Below are positions 1 through 11,240 of a stretch of 64,000 nucleotides of DNA, piece after piece; position 1 is the first letter of the stretch; each line of letters begins with the position of its first letter. The stretch lies in assembly GCA_964036045.1 (NCBI GenBank), contig OZ038382.1, positions 152,408,961 through 152,472,960 on the forward strand, read 5' to 3'. The stretch comes from Eutreptiella sp. 'Long Island Sound 2002'. Its lineage: Eukaryota > Euglenozoa > Euglenophyceae > Eutreptiales > Eutreptiaceae. Below the pieces are notes generated by a model. The model did no database searches. It worked only from the letters and a program-made list of their open reading frames with translations, and was not told the DNA's origin. A program made the translations under genes and the position numbers.

Positions 1-1422
1 GCAGGTACCCAGGACCATTTTCTGAAGGGGGGGGGGTGTCACATCCTCACTTCAGGCTGATTCGCAGGTTAGGCTGTCCAAATCCTACAGTAAGACAAGT
101 ACGGTGCTGTAGCTGTTAGTAACTGCAAGTATAGTATCAAGTATCAAGTCCCGGGTCCTGGCGGCGATGGTTCGGCATCCAAAGGACCCGTTAACCCATA
201 CCAGGCGCACCGGATGCCGGCTGCTACGGTCACTACCACAGTGGCAGTGGCATACACGGCCAACATAGGCGTCACACGACGACCGAGGTGGTCCCACAGG
301 TCGAGAGCGAGCACAAAGATCCATCAGGCTACCCCAAGCTTCCCAAGGCCCGCCGGCTGGGGGAGAGTCCCCACGGGTCCTTCCTCGGGCGCACCATGTC
401 CATATCCATACGACGCGAGTCCAGAGTGGTACAGCCGAACGAGCTCCTCCTTAAGGGATCGGGCATCAAGGCCGTCTTTTCCCTCGCCCTATTACCATGA
501 AGGCCATACATGAGGGAGTCCTCATGCAGTGTGGGCGGAGGCGTCAACTCCTCGAACCACCAGTTTCCCAGGCAGACTGACCGAGGTCAGGAGCACGGGA
601 GGACGCCATCCGACTGCAAGTGCGTCTGCGAGTCGGTAGGCTCACACTGGGACTGACAGTGGCGGACCGCTGGGAGTGTAGTCAGGCAACTGGGCTTCCC
701 GCCTGGCGCCATCAGGATCTCCACACACACAGCGAATAGGGCACACGGTATCACGGGCACTAAAACAGAAGAATCTGTACTCAGGTACTGGTCCAGGCTG
801 GACCTTAAGTAAAAGTATCTAAGCGGCGACTCAGGGCGCCCTTGTATTCCGATTCGCATTCCCTCGGGGGAAAAAAACAGTCCACACTCAGTGATGGGCT
901 AACATACAGATGCACATATCCTGGAGGACAGAGAAACAAGCAATAAGCTGGGTAAATAGGCGTGTAAACACACTCTGGACAGAGCGCCAAACCACGCCAC
1001 GGTCAGGATAAGGCATATGCAGGAGGGTGGACAAGAAAACGCCTGAGTTCAGGCCATATATAGTCAGCTGACACACGTCGACTGGTCTGGATTCCGCAAG
1101 TGCCATGGAACCAGACCACACACCAAAAAATCGCAATGCCGATGACAGCGGCATCCGTTGCGCAACGTCGTATGGGCTTCAAGGCCCCAAGAGCTCAGAA
1201 ATATGAAGGTCAGTCGCCCTACCTGGTTTCCCAAGGATTCAGCAGGGGGGGGAGTGACGAAAAGAAGAAGAGAGGGGCCATCTCCCTCTGGATTCAGCAG
1301 GGGGGGTATATGGCCACTCTGATGGCAGGTCACCGGAAGATGTAAGAGAGCAAGCAAGTAAGGGACGATCCGTCGGCCTCACAAGCGCTCAAGATGCATC
1401 AGGGGAGACCTCAGGGCGCTGA
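1..1422 (-). other. 3' noncoding flank of Ty3 element 1
   Basis: This stretch lies downstream of the chromodomain stop of the minus-strand element 1. I see no gene with recognisable motifs in either strand. Possible retroelement signals are a TATA-like run at about 1055-1063 and purine-rich runs near 1240-1310. No long direct repeat of this stretch was found by eye near the other end of element 1, so I cannot place a 3' LTR here. It may be the element's 3' untranslated region, with the LTR lying left of the window. A purine/G run followed by TGTCAC at about 24-43 resembles a polypurine tract and LTR start on the plus strand, but without a partner this is only a resemblance. Confidence 0.4.
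1235..1306. repeat. short direct repeat, 16 bp, two copies
   Basis: The 16-mer GGATTCAGCAGGGGGG occurs at 1235-1250 and again at 1291-1306, 56 bp apart, in the 3' flank of element 1. It could be slippage or a duplicated purine tract. No function is inferred. Confidence 0.7.
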
Positions 1423-2157
1423 TCAGGCACCCCTGGCTGCAATCGCCCGGGTGAGTGCTGCCAAGTCCGAGACATGGATCTTGGTCTTGTGCTTGCGGAT
1501 GTACTCCATGAAGGGAGTATTGACCCGTGGCACGAACGGGGAGACGGGTTCCCAGGTGTCGTGGGACGGCCCATAGCCTCGCCAACGAACCTTGAGCTCC
1601 AGACCTCCGGGTGCCGAGGCTTTCGGACGCTGAGCCAGGATCTTCTCGACGGTGTAGTCGTCCTGCTCAGCATAATCATCGTCCGAATCAGCCTCATGTG
1701 CGGCGTAGTCCAGGGACACATGTTGGCCACGGAGGTCGGGTTCCCGCACACGGAGTTGACTCTCGTGGCGCTCCGGGAACTGTCCGTGACCCACCTTGAT
1801 GTGGTAGGTGTCCTCACCAATCCTGTGGACCACCTCTCCAGGTGTGAACCAGGTCTTGGTGCGGTGGGTGCCCATAGGGCGGGGTCTGATCACCCACACC
1901 GGGTCTCCCACCCTGAACTTCTGCGCTGTCGAGCTCGGGGCGGACTTCTGACGCTCAGCATGCTCCTTCTCGAGCTGCTGGCGGATGTCCCGCGCCGTTT
2001 GCTCTTGCCGCGCAAAGAATTCCTTGGCATCCATGGCCATGCCATCACCAGACAAGGGAAGTCCCCGACCAAGGGGGTCCCTGCCGAACAGAATCTGGTG
2101 AGGGGACAAACCACCCGGCGTGGGGGTGTCATGATGGGCCTTCAGAGCGGGCCACAT
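1423..2157 (-). pseudogene. integrase C-terminus and chromodomain of element 1
   Basis: The 244-codon frame begins just after the TAG at 2,167 that ends the main pol frame and stays in the same phase. Its first part has the GLSPHQILFGRDPLGR motif seen after the integrase core of chromoviruses, then an SH3-like GPY-type region (FRVGDPVWVIRPRP). Its end carries a chromodomain: acidic linker, YTVEKILAQRP, the core KVRWRGYGPSHDTWEP, then a helix ending ALTRAIAARGA. Chromodomains of this class bind histone tails and bias integration (family knowledge). Element 3 has the same domain at its 3' end with RNW where this copy has a stop, so the TAG is a TGG-to-TAG mutation rather than a true gene boundary. 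Confidence 0.88.
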
Positions 2158-2166
2158 CTCCTCGAA

Positions 2167-5100
2167 CTAGTTCCGACGTGGATTGCTGATGTGAATCTTG
2201 CGCAGCTTCTCGAACAGCTGCCGTCCAGCCACTTCAGCACGGCCGTTAGACCGGCTAAGATAGGTGACGCTCTTGGCATGTCGTATTCCCATGAGGGAAC
2301 ACATAGCCTTGAACCAGCCACCAGTAAACTGGGGCCCTCGGTCACTGCAAATGGTGCGAGGGATGTCAAAGACGGTCAGCCAATGACGAATCATCATGAC
2401 TGCCACTTCCTTGGCAAGCAACCCCTTTTTGCGTGCCGGAGCGGCTACTACGTAGCCACTGTGGCGATCCACACAGAGAACCACACAGTCAAAGGTCTCC
2501 TTGCCGATGTGCACTTCGGGCATGGAGAAGACGTCCATGGCCACCCTCTCCATGGGCTCGTCAGGAACCGGGGTCCATTGGGCTTCCCCCTTGACGTTCC
2601 GGTTATCGGGATTGCAGGCCTGACAGACCGAGCAACCCTTCCTGACATTCTTGATGGCGGTGTAGAGAACGATATGGTCGATCTCGAACCGGCGCTGCAT
2701 GTCAAGGGCTTGCTTCTTGACCCCTGGGTGCAGCATGTGGTGGTGCCAAGCCTCACAAAGCTCGAGCACCCGGGACTCCGGTACTAGCAGCTTACCATTC
2801 CGGTAGAGCTTGCCATCTTCCTCAGTCAGCCCCTTTCGCCACTTCTGCCCGTCGTCAGGGTCGGTCACAGCCCTATACTCGGCCGCAAAGGCCTCAGACT
2901 TGGCGTAATCGTCGGTCCAGTCGTCCTGGAGGCAAGACTCCGGGAAGAGGTGCTTGTCGGACTCCGCTCCCTCAGGGGCGAGTACTCTGACCCCTCTGCT
3001 CACCCGCGTTGCGAGGGGGGCATCCGCAGCCATGACGACGAAGCATTTTACACCCTCCTCCTCCATCAGGCGCTCCATCTCAATGATCCTCTTGGCTTCA
3101 GCGGTCTCAGCCTCGTCGCCATGGGCAGACACGTCTGTCATGCCCTTGCTGGCGGGATAGGCCCACCTGCTGAGACAGTCCGCCACGGTGTTATCCTTTC
3201 CAGGAATGTACACAACCGTGAGATCGAACTTGGCCAAGGTCTCATGCCATCTTGCCCGTCGGGAGGCGGGACCAGAGGGGGTGTCCACGTGCTCCTTGTG
3301 CCACGACTGCAGACTCTGATGGTCGGTGCAGACGGTGACGGGATGGAGGGCTATGTACCCAGCCCATTTCCTGAGAGCCATGACGATGGCATACGCCTCC
3401 TTATCACGGGGCGTCCACGTCCGTCTCTGGCCTTCCGCCAGGACTCGGCTCCAGAAGGCCACGGGCACGTGCCTCCCGTCGTCAAGCACTTGCTCCAACA
3501 CAGCGCCCACGGCGTAGTCGGAAGCGTCGGTGCGCAGGACGAACCCTCGATCGGGATCCACGAGGTGCAGACCCACTGCGGATAGCAGCGCCTGCTTCAT
3601 CCCCTCAAAGGCACGGTCGGACTCAGCTGTCCAGACCAGAGCCTTCTTGGACGCCTTCTTGGTCTCCTCTCGGTTGCCCTTGAGCATGGTCGTCATGGGG
3701 GCTGCATACTCGGCATACATTTTGATATACCCCGAGTAGTAATTGCAGAACCCCAGATACGCCCGTAGCTCAGAGACCGTTTTGGGCTTTTCCCTGTGCT
3801 CAATCGCAGCCACCTTGCCTGGTATGGGCTTTCGCTGCCCGTTCCCGACTACGTGGCAAGCGAAGACCACCTCGCTTACCGCAATGGTGGCCTTGTCACT
3901 GCTGCCCGTGAGTTTGTGCCGAACCAGAAGGTCCAGCACTCGAGTGACGTCCCTTTCATGTGCCTCCAGGAGCTCCTCGTAGCTCGTACTGGGGTCCCCA
4001 GACGCGATGATCACGTTGTCTACGAAGGGGTCCGCACAGTCGCGCACCGGCTCAAGCAGGTTCTCCAGGATCCGCTGAAAAGCCGCATTGCCGTTGGTAA
4101 CGCCCATGGGCATCACCTTCCACTGGAGAGGTCCAAGTGGGGTGCTCATGGCTGTGCAGGCACGGGACTCCTCGGCGAGAGGCATCTGATGATAACCATG
4201 TTTCAGGTCAATCACCGTGAAGATCCTCCGCCGGTGTTGTTTTTGCAGCATGTCCTCAATGAGGGGCAGCGTATAGCTGTCATGCTGCGTTTGGGCGTTC
4301 AGGCCGCGGTAGTCGACCACGAGCCGCCATTCACCGGCCACCTTCTTGGGGACGACGAAGCACGGAGAGGCCCATTCGGAGTGGCACGGATCGGGCCAGC
4401 CCCTATCGATGAAGTCACGGAGGATCTTCTCCATGGCCTCCTTCCTCTCGCCCCTCAGGGCGAACTCCCGGTGTCGATACACACGGGGGTCCTGCTTCAG
4501 TCGTATCTTTGCCTCGCCATACGGTCCACGCACCGGTGGGGGAAACACAGGCTTTCCGCTGAAGAAGGTCTCGCCATACTTCTGCTTCAGCCTGGCTCTC
4601 AATGCCTGAATCTTGGGGCAATCATCGGACTCCGCCTTGGCTTTTCCGGGCACCTGGACCACGGAGCTTACTTGAGGGGTAGCTACTCCGCTCGCTTTCG
4701 GCTCAGGTGGTCTTCCCAGGTAGCCCAAAGGGTCATCCCTGGTCTTGCCTCGGAATAGATCGCCGTAGTTGGGTGGGTTACCCCCGATTGGCTCGTCCTG
4801 GCTGGACAAGTGGTCCAGCACCCTCTGCACGAAGGTGTTCCTATCATAGGAACCAGAGACGATCGAGTCCACTTCCCACCAGGCTTTGTCCTGGCCCTTG
4901 CCCTCACGCTGGCATCCCCAGTCGTGAAAGGGCTGATCCATATACCCCTGAACCAGATCCAACTCCTCTTCCGTGAGGGGGTCTTCCGATTCTCCGACGT
5001 CAACAGGGGGAACCGCAAAGCATTGTCGCCATGGCTCTGCTATGATGCGGTTGACACAGACAAAGTCCGTGGTGTCGGCCTGATCAAGGCCCCCATCCAC

Positions 5101-5346
5101 ATAGTGGAATTCCGTTGGCCATCTCTGGGGTGGCATGGGCTGTCCCTTAGCGTCCTGATAGACACTCTCTCCAGCCGGTAGGACGACCTTGTTTAAGGTC
5201 ATGTTGGTCAATGAGACTACCCAATGTCGGGTACTTTCCTCCTCCGTGCATCCCATAGGAACAACCAGCACTGCCTTGGAGCGGTCCTTGCGAATCTTCG
5301 CTATCGCTCTTGGAATGTCCCAACGGGGGCAATGGATCCACATCAA
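2167..5346 (-). pseudogene. pol of element 1: RT, RNase H, integrase
   Basis: A 1059-codon frame. An N-terminal linker of about 290 residues is followed by RT with FVVPKK, VVDYRGLNAQT and VIDLKHGYHQMPL. The catalytic box reads FVDN (4,015-4,026) instead of FVDD, as in element 3, so the polymerase should be inactive. Next come the RT connection (GFCNYYSGY), RNase H (RTDASDYAVGAVLEQ, the YAIVMAL helix, TDHQSLQSW, KDNTVADCLSR) and integrase. Integrase has a zinc-binding HH-CC segment (HHHMLHPG, CSVCQAC) and a DDE core: MDVFSMP, then ICSDRGPQFTG, then NGRAEVAGRQ. The frame ends at the TAG at 2,167, inside the integrase C-terminal region. In the intact ancestor this would be one polyprotein with the regions on either side. 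Confidence 0.93.
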
Positions 5347-5433
5347 TCCCTGATGCGGACCCCAGTGCTTCTTCCACGCGGAGTCCTGTGCGCTCCAGTA
5401 TTTCTCACAAACCCGCAGATGGGCGGAGGTTCC

Positions 5434-6345
5434 TCAAGAGAACGCATCCAGGGCCAGATCCGAAGCTCCCAGGTCCGCAACCACTCGGCTCGCCACTTCC
5501 GGCCGTACGCCGTACTCCTGGTTTGCTGGCCCAGTTGGCTCAGTGCCCAGTGCGGCTACTTCGAGCTGATCGCGTTCGGGGTGGATCCATTGGCATTCCA
5601 CATGGTGCTCAGCTGACGAAAGCCACGAGAGCTGGTCGTCCTGGTACAGGGTCATGGAGGCCTGGGCCGGGAGAACGCCGGAGTCCGTCTCCATCATGAA
5701 GTCGTACCCAACGATCATGTCCCAGTCCATCTCGGCCTCGTAGAAGCGACCGTGCAGGAGGATTTCCTTGCCGAGGTCTGGGCGGCTCAGCTCACGATGG
5801 TTCACGAACTGCAGCCCGATGGCCGCTTCCTTCGTGCCTCCCCCCATGTACTGGCCGTTCGCCACCTTCAGCCTGACAGGTTTCCGACTGTCGGTCAGAC
5901 ACTCTGGCGGAAGTAGGCCAGCCTTGACCAAGCTGACCTGAGCGCCCGTGTCAACCAACACGTCGAAAACCTTTTCCACTTCCCCGCATAGGGCACGGAC
6001 CTTAAGATGCAACTGCCGCTCGCGAGCGACACCGTGCACGGCGTGCAAACTCAGGATCTCCGGCCGTTCCAGAAGCTCAACAAGCGACTGGTGCAGGTCG
6101 TGGACAATGGGCTCAGGCTGCCCATCTGCAGCATCCAGCTGCGGTGCGGGTGATCCTCCGATACTCTCGGATAGATCTTGAAGTACATCAAACACATTCT
6201 TGGTCGCGAAGGACGGACGGGTGCAAGGGTTCGTGCCTTCACTTGCCCTCACCCCGCCTCCGCGACTGGGTGCCGGACCGGGCCTTCCGCCCGCGGCAGT
6301 CCCCTTGTGTTTATCGCCTGACTGGGATGGTTCGGCGCTTCCCAC
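5434..6345 (-). pseudogene. aspartic protease region of element 1
   Basis: This frame is in phase with the RT frame below and the Gag frame above, separated by a TGA at 5,434 and a TAG at 6,397. It holds a retropepsin signature: hydrophobic strand VFDVLVDTGAQVSLV with catalytic DTG, a substrate-side VANGQYMGGG segment, and the second strand WDMIVGYDFM. Such proteases cut the Gag-Pol polyprotein. The roughly 100 residues before it are Pro/Gly/Ser-rich and look like linker. Element 3 has lost this whole region, so it is the only protease of this lineage in the window. Confidence 0.85.
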
Positions 6346-6396
6346 GTCACCATCCTGCGACCGCCCTAGCTGGGGCCCTTGGCTGCAGGGGCTCCG

Positions 6397-7851
6397 CTAG
6401 GGGGCGTCGGGTGTGGAGGTAGGAGTAGTCTCATCGGCATCAACCTCGTTGACACCCTTGTTCCTCCTACTCCTCCCACTCCGAGGCTTCTTGTCCTTGT
6501 CCTTGTTCTGGTCGTTCTGGTTGTTCTCCTTGTTCTTGTTGTCCGACCTGGGGACCCAGTTCCTCTTGATCTCCTGGATCTCCTTGGCCAACTCGGTCCC
6601 CTGCGACATCAACTTGGAGAGCTCGTCCCTGTCCACCTCCACTTTGGCCTCCCGGATACCCGCAGGTGCACGCTTCTTCGACCCGTGCGCCTTCTTGTAG
6701 GCCTCCGTGTCAGCCTGGTGGATGGGGCATGTTCGGTGGTCATGGTTGAAGCCTTTCTTCCTCCCATAACACACGAAACAGCCCTGAGGGTGAGCTCGTA
6801 TGAACTCCCCAAAGGACAGCGGAGGATCGCCAATGCGGCGAGGGTCCCTCTTCTCCTTCTTCCTCCAACCCTGCTGCAGGGGCTTCCAGTTTCCCGGTTT
6901 GCTCCCCGCGCTCAGGTTGCTGGCCACGAAGGCGCAAACGGCCACCTCGGCGGGCTCATCGTCGTCGTCATCGTCGACGAGAGTCTCATCGCCGTCGGCT
7001 CCCGCTGGGTCCATGGCAGCTTCCCCGCCAGGTCCCACGCCAACGTAGTTGACGTCGCGGTCGCCAGGCCTCAACCCGCGGGTGTGGTGGAGGTTCCGGT
7101 ACTCCTTGAGCACCTCCTCTCCAACCCACTCCAGGATCTCGTCGCAGCTCATCCGCGCCGGGATCGCCTGCAGACGGATGGTCTGGCCGCTCAACTCACA
7201 CTCGTCAAGGCGCCACATCGCGGTCTTCTCGCGATCGCCCGAGACGGTGATGAGGAGAGCGTTCCGCAGGGAGTGCCGTTTGACATCCCGGGCCACGTTC
7301 TTCCTCGTCCAAGCCACCACGTTCGTATGATACTCTTTGGGGAGCATCATCTTGACCGTGTGGTTGGACTTGGCCCTCTTGGCTTCCTCCTTGGTGACCC
7401 TCTTGATCCATGCTTCCGGCAGCATGGAGAGCAGGCGAGCCTGCTCGTCACCCTCGTTCCAGTCCTCCACGTTGCGGCGGAAGAGGGTGTAATGCCCTCG
7501 GAAGTCTCGCCAGTCCCGTAGGCGAATCTCCCGTCCATCATGCTGAAGCTTGATGGACTTCCACCGCTTGGCAGCCACCTGCGGAGCGTCCACCCGCTCC
7601 TGCTCGTTGAGCCACTTCTTAGCTTCCTTGAGGGTCTTGATTTTCCCCTCCTTGGTCGCCACGGAGTATAGCTCTCCGAGCACTTCCGGCAGGCGGTACC
7701 TGAACCGTCTGAAGACATACTTCTCCGCATCAGCGGGATGCATGTCCTCAGTAACGGTTACCCCCCCATCGTCCAGCTTCTCCAAGAAGCGGTCGAGGTT
7801 GAGGGGGTTGCTGTCGTACATGGGGGTTTGATGTCCTTCAAGTCCTCCCAC
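6397..7851 (-). pseudogene. Gag capsid and nucleocapsid region of element 1
   Basis: A 484-codon frame. It opens with the capsid-start pattern PMYDSNPLNLDRFLEKLDD, matched in element 3 by YYDGNPSNLHDFILDW. A helical, charged capsid-like region of about 170 residues follows, with RVDAP and VEDWNEGDEQARLLSMLPEAW. A nucleocapsid-like CFVCYGRKKGFNHDHRTC cluster comes next, and a lysine- and asparagine-rich tail (KNKENNQNDQNKDKDKK). The frame ends at a TAG at 6,397 but the phase continues into the protease, so Gag and Pol were probably one continuous frame in the ancestor. The first few codons overlap the upstream frame 7,758-8,648, and the true junction is a frameshift near 7,840. Confidence 0.85.
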
Positions 7852-8648
7852 ACGGCGGCATCCGCGGCCTTAGAGACCATGAACGCCGGCCGCGAGGTCG
7901 ACCGAGGTTCCCATCGGCCTCTCCCACGGACTCCCACGGCCGCCACGTCCATCTCCTCCATGGAATCCCTGTTGCTACGCCGCGGTTCCTCCATGTACGC
8001 TGAACCCAGATGTTCACGCCGTACTCCTTCCATGTATGCCTCCTCATCACGGCGCCGGCGGCTGCGTTCAGCGGCCTCCCGTCGTACACCACGCGGGGGG
8101 CTGATGTCGAACTCCTCCAGGTCCAGATCCAGGTCCTCACCTCCGCCGACGTCCCACTCCACGTCTCCTCCGGGGACCTCATCCCTGAGTCCACCATAAC
8201 GTCCTCCAGCCATTGGGATTGGCTCCGGGGCTGGTGCCGGGCGTCGGGGGCGTACAGGCGTCCGCGGTGGAGCACGGCGGTTGTGGTAGTCCGAACTGAG
8301 CCACTCATCACGCCAATCCTCACTGCCACTGCCGGGCGGCACGCGCTCGTTGCGGCGGCCCGCGCTGTGGTGAGAGGGGGCGGTGAGAGAGGGGGCACTG
8401 GCGCTGGGGCGACTCCTGGGGGCACCGCCGGGGGCGTGGGGTCTGCCTGGACCTGGTCCGGGTCCCCAGCCGTCGTCCGACGAGCCAGACTCCAGGGGTG
8501 GGTGGTCGCTGCCGACGCTCCCACGGGCTTCCAGCGCGTCCAGCCTCTGCTGCAGGCCGCTGATGACCTTGTTCAGCGACTTGGTCTCGCCCCTGGCGAT
8601 GTCCAGCTCTCTCTGCGCGCGCGCGGCGACCCTGGCGATGCAAGTCAT
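7835..8648 (-). pseudogene. Gag middle region of element 1
   Basis: This part of the Gag frame is in the same phase as the collagen-like segment above it, separated by a TAG at 8,676. It starts with a heptad-like helix (AQRELDIARGETKSLNKVI, then LQQRLDALEARG), followed by about 200 residues rich in Pro, Ser, Arg and Asp. It ends at DAAVWEDLKDIKPP, where the frame shifts by one base into the capsid frame near 7,840. No enzyme motif is seen. Placement between an N-terminal coiled coil and the capsid core suggests a structural or spacer role in Gag. Confidence 0.7.
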
Positions 8649-8675
8649 CTCGCCCTTGCCCGTGTCTACCTCGCG

Positions 8676-9104
8676 CTAGAGGAACTGGACCCTCCTGCGG
8701 AGGTAGACAATCCACCGCCAGGTGGTATCCGGGTTGCCGTTCCCTGGTGGGACGTCGGGGTCCCCAGGGGGTCCTCCAGGAGGGCCTCCGCCGGGTCCGC
8801 CCGGTCCAGGGGGTCCTCCCCCGCCCGGTGGTCCGCCTCCAGGGGGTCCACTTGGTGGGCGTCCTCCAGGGGGTCCTGATGGTCCTCCGCCAGGGGGTCC
8901 CGGTGGGTCTCCGCTGGGTCGCATCGGTGGGTCCGAGGATGGGCGCTTCTTCGTGATGCCGAAGTCCATGTTGTCATCCTCGTCCATGTCGCCCCACCTG
9001 GGCGTCTCGGTCTCGGAAGACTCCGAGCTCCGGTAGGGAGGAGGGAGATCCTCATCCTCACTTCCGGTTCGATATGGACGTCTCCGCCTCCTCCGCCCGT
9101 CCAA
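8676..9104 (-). pseudogene. collagen-like Pro-Gly-rich segment of Gag, element 1
   Basis: This frame contains an acidic stretch (GSEDEDLPPPYRSSESSE), then DPPGPPGGGPSG-type repeats over roughly 8,735-8,930, and ends RRRVQFL at a TAG (8,676). The upstream coiled-coil frame enters this phase by a frameshift near 9,100. The repeats are dominated by G, P and D without aromatic residues, as in collagen-like or disordered linkers. The opposite strand also has an open frame here, which is expected from a GGN/CCN repeat. The repetitive DNA is prone to slippage. Confidence 0.7.
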
Positions 9105-10741
9105 GCCACCACTTGGCGATGTCGGCGGCCTCGTTCATCCCCGTCGCTGGGGGTGAAGAAGGGGTCACTGTCGTGGGGGTGTCCGCCCGCTGGCCTCCGT
9201 GGCCTCTCGGGGGTCTTCCCCTTACCCTTCCTCCGTCGGTGGGCGGTGGGGCCACTGCTCCCACTGCTGCCCGTGTCGGCCTCGTCCAGCGTCATCTTGG
9301 AGGAGGCTTCCCCTTCGAAAAGCTTTCGAAGGGTCTCCACTCGTGATCCTCCCGGGGGAGTCTCGCGGCGGAGTTTGGCCTTTGCCTCCTCCATTGCGGC
9401 GGCTGTGGCTGCGGCAGCTCGCGCTTCGGCTTCCTCCCGGGCACGAGCCGCTTCGGCTTCCCGGGCCTGCTGCAGCCGAGCCTTGTCCGCTTCCAACGCC
9501 GCCAGCTCCGCCTCCGTCTTGGCCCTCTCCTCAGCGACCTTCCGTCGCGCGGCCTCGATGGTGTCCTTCTTGGCGGCGTCCGCCTGGGCCTTAGCCGTCG
9601 CTTCGGCGTGGGCCCTTTCCTCCGCCTCCTTCTTTGCCCTCTCTTGGGCAAGCGCCTCTTCCAGCGCCCTCACCTCGGCCTCCTTGAGGGCAATGGCCTC
9701 CTGCGTCAGGCGGGCTTCCTCGTCGGCTGCCCTGATCGGGGCAGCCACTGCCTCATGGGCGGCCGCAGCCGTGAGACCGGCCGCGATGGCTGCAAAGGTC
9801 GAGGCGTGGTAGCCCATGCCTCTGCCCCACTCGGTGGCCTCCTCATGGGCGATGCCGACGGCGCCCTCCACGGCAGCGTTCTGCTGCGTGGCCCGTTGCC
9901 GGGCAACCCGAAGGTTGCAGGGCACCCCAGAGGTGCGCTCGCAGGCGCGCGCCACATCCCTTTGGTGGGGAGCGACGCTGCCGCTGGAGCTGGCCTGGTC
10001 GGCCGGCATCCTCCCGCGGTGGGCCGACTCCACGTCGCTGCTGGGGCCTGACTTCCTCAGGAGCAGCGGACGGGGCTTGGCCTTGGTCTGCTTGGCGACT
10101 TCCATGAAGTCACCAAGGGTGGCGTGGCCGGGGTGGTGACCGCCATTGGCCCGTTGGGGGCTGTGGGCTGGGGTTCCGCCCCTGGCGCCTTGGGCGGCTT
10201 CGGCGGCCAGGGATTCCTGGTACTCCCGCCACTTCCGGTCCCGCTTCCTGTCCCCGGCGGACCGCTTCTCCTTCCCCGGAGACGCGCTGTTGCTGCTGCC
10301 CTGCAGCCTGCGCTCGCTCCCCGGTTCCGGGAAGTTCTTTTCGATCATGTCCCACATGAAGACATTGATCGATGCGCCCGACGGGTACTCGTTGGAGTTC
10401 TCGTCCTCCTCAATCCCGTCGGGGCGCAGCCCTTTGCCGGGCCTGTCCGGCCGGGTCCAGGTCCTCCAGCGCGTCTGCTGGAAGCGGAAGGCAAACTCTT
10501 CCGCCCGCAGCCAGTCCTCCACGGCCTGCAGGCGGTCGGGGGCCATGTCCGTGCGGAGCTCGAAGCTCCCGGGCATGCCGCCTTCGCACTGGGGGTGGCT
10601 GTGGCGGTAGTGCTGGTCCCAAACCAACCCACGCAGCAGGCGCACTGCATGGGGGTGGGGCTGCGGCCACGTCCTACCCGCTTCTTGCCAGTTTACCATG
10701 GCAGCGGGGGCGTAGTTGGTCTTGAGGTCCTTGGTGTGCAC
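9100..10741 (-). pseudogene. Gag N-terminal region of element 1 with long coiled coil
   Basis: A frame of about 545 codons begins near 10,741; the first ATGs are at 10,741 and 10,699, so the true start is uncertain. Residues 1 to about 150 are globular-looking and Trp-rich, with VNWQEAGRTWP. A basic, Ser/Gly-rich stretch follows. From roughly residue 330 to 480 there is an uninterrupted Ala/Glu/Lys/Arg helix (EEARLTQEAIALKEAEVRAL, then REEAEARAAAATAAAMEEAK) that should form a long coiled coil. Element 3 has a shorter coiled coil in the same Gag position, which supports assignment to Gag rather than to an unrelated host gene. After about 9,100 the meaningful frame is another one, although this phase stays open to 8,666. 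Confidence 0.7.
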
Positions 10742-11240
10742 TCGTTCCGCTCAACGAACTGGTCCTGGTGGTGTTTGTTGAGGCGGGTGCTGCAGCACTG
10801 GACTGGGAGTGCGGCTGGTGCTGGTCAGCCGGTGGTTGTGGAGGTGGTTGACGCGGCCTTGCTGGTCGGCCGATGGGACTCGCTGATGCAGGAGTCCTGG
10901 TCTGTGCACCTCCTTCACGGTCGCGGCGCGGTCGGGGCGATGCTCTGGACGGCGCTGCGGGCTCCGTGAGGAACTCGGCGCTGTCGCTGGGCGGCGCTGC
11001 GAGCCGCTGCGCTGCGCTGCGAGCTGCTGCGCTGCGCTGCGAGCTGCGAGCTGCGAGCTGCTGCGCCGCGCTGCTCGGGGTTGGTGGCCCCGAGTGGCAC
11101 GCGAGGGATGGGTAACCCCGCGGCGTCGAAACGCTTTTGACGCGCTCCCGTGGGGGGCCTGGCCACGGGACGCTGCGGTGACACCTACAAGCAAGCAGGC
11201 AGGCAAAGCACTGCGCTCACAGGGGCATCAATTACGCTCG
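10742..11240. other. leader of element 1, GC-rich
   Basis: No convincing gene. The stretch includes a GCTGCG-type low-complexity array at about 10,978-11,078 made of GCTGCGCTGCGAGCTGC-like units. It lies between the Gag start and an AT-richer block, so it is probably untranslated leader of element 1. I looked for the initiator-Met-type primer site found in element 3 and did not find it here. Confidence 0.5.

Larger units (their letters stand above)
1423..10741 (-). mobile_element. Ty3/gypsy chromodomain retrotransposon, element 1 (decayed)
   Basis: Reading the minus strand from 10,741 downward gives Gag, aspartic protease, reverse transcriptase, RNase H, integrase and chromodomain. This is the Ty3/gypsy order with a C-terminal chromodomain (chromovirus type). 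Protein similarity by eye to element 3 (22,247-33,723) is strong through RT, RNase H and integrase, so the two belong to one lineage. The pol frame is constant from 7,851 to 1,423 but has in-frame stops at 6,397 (TAG), 5,434 (TGA) and 2,167 (TAG). Gag shifts frame near 9,100 and near 7,840. The RT catalytic motif is also damaged. LTRs, primer site and target duplication were not found. The LTR-like block ending at 14,129 could be its 5' LTR, but this is unproven. Confidence 0.9.

Noticed and set aside
1474-2787. 437-codon plus-strand frame, and other long plus frames under elements 1 and 2
   Set aside because: They are antisense shadows of GC-rich pol and Gag coding sequence; no plus-strand domain motif appears.
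8722-9036. Plus-strand Pro-Gly-rich frame
   Set aside because: Opposite strand of the collagen-like Gag segment; GGN/CCN repeats stay open in both directions.
9153-9812. 219-codon Ser/Ala-rich plus-strand frame
   Set aside because: Antisense of the Ala/Glu coiled coil of Gag; composition follows from the complement.
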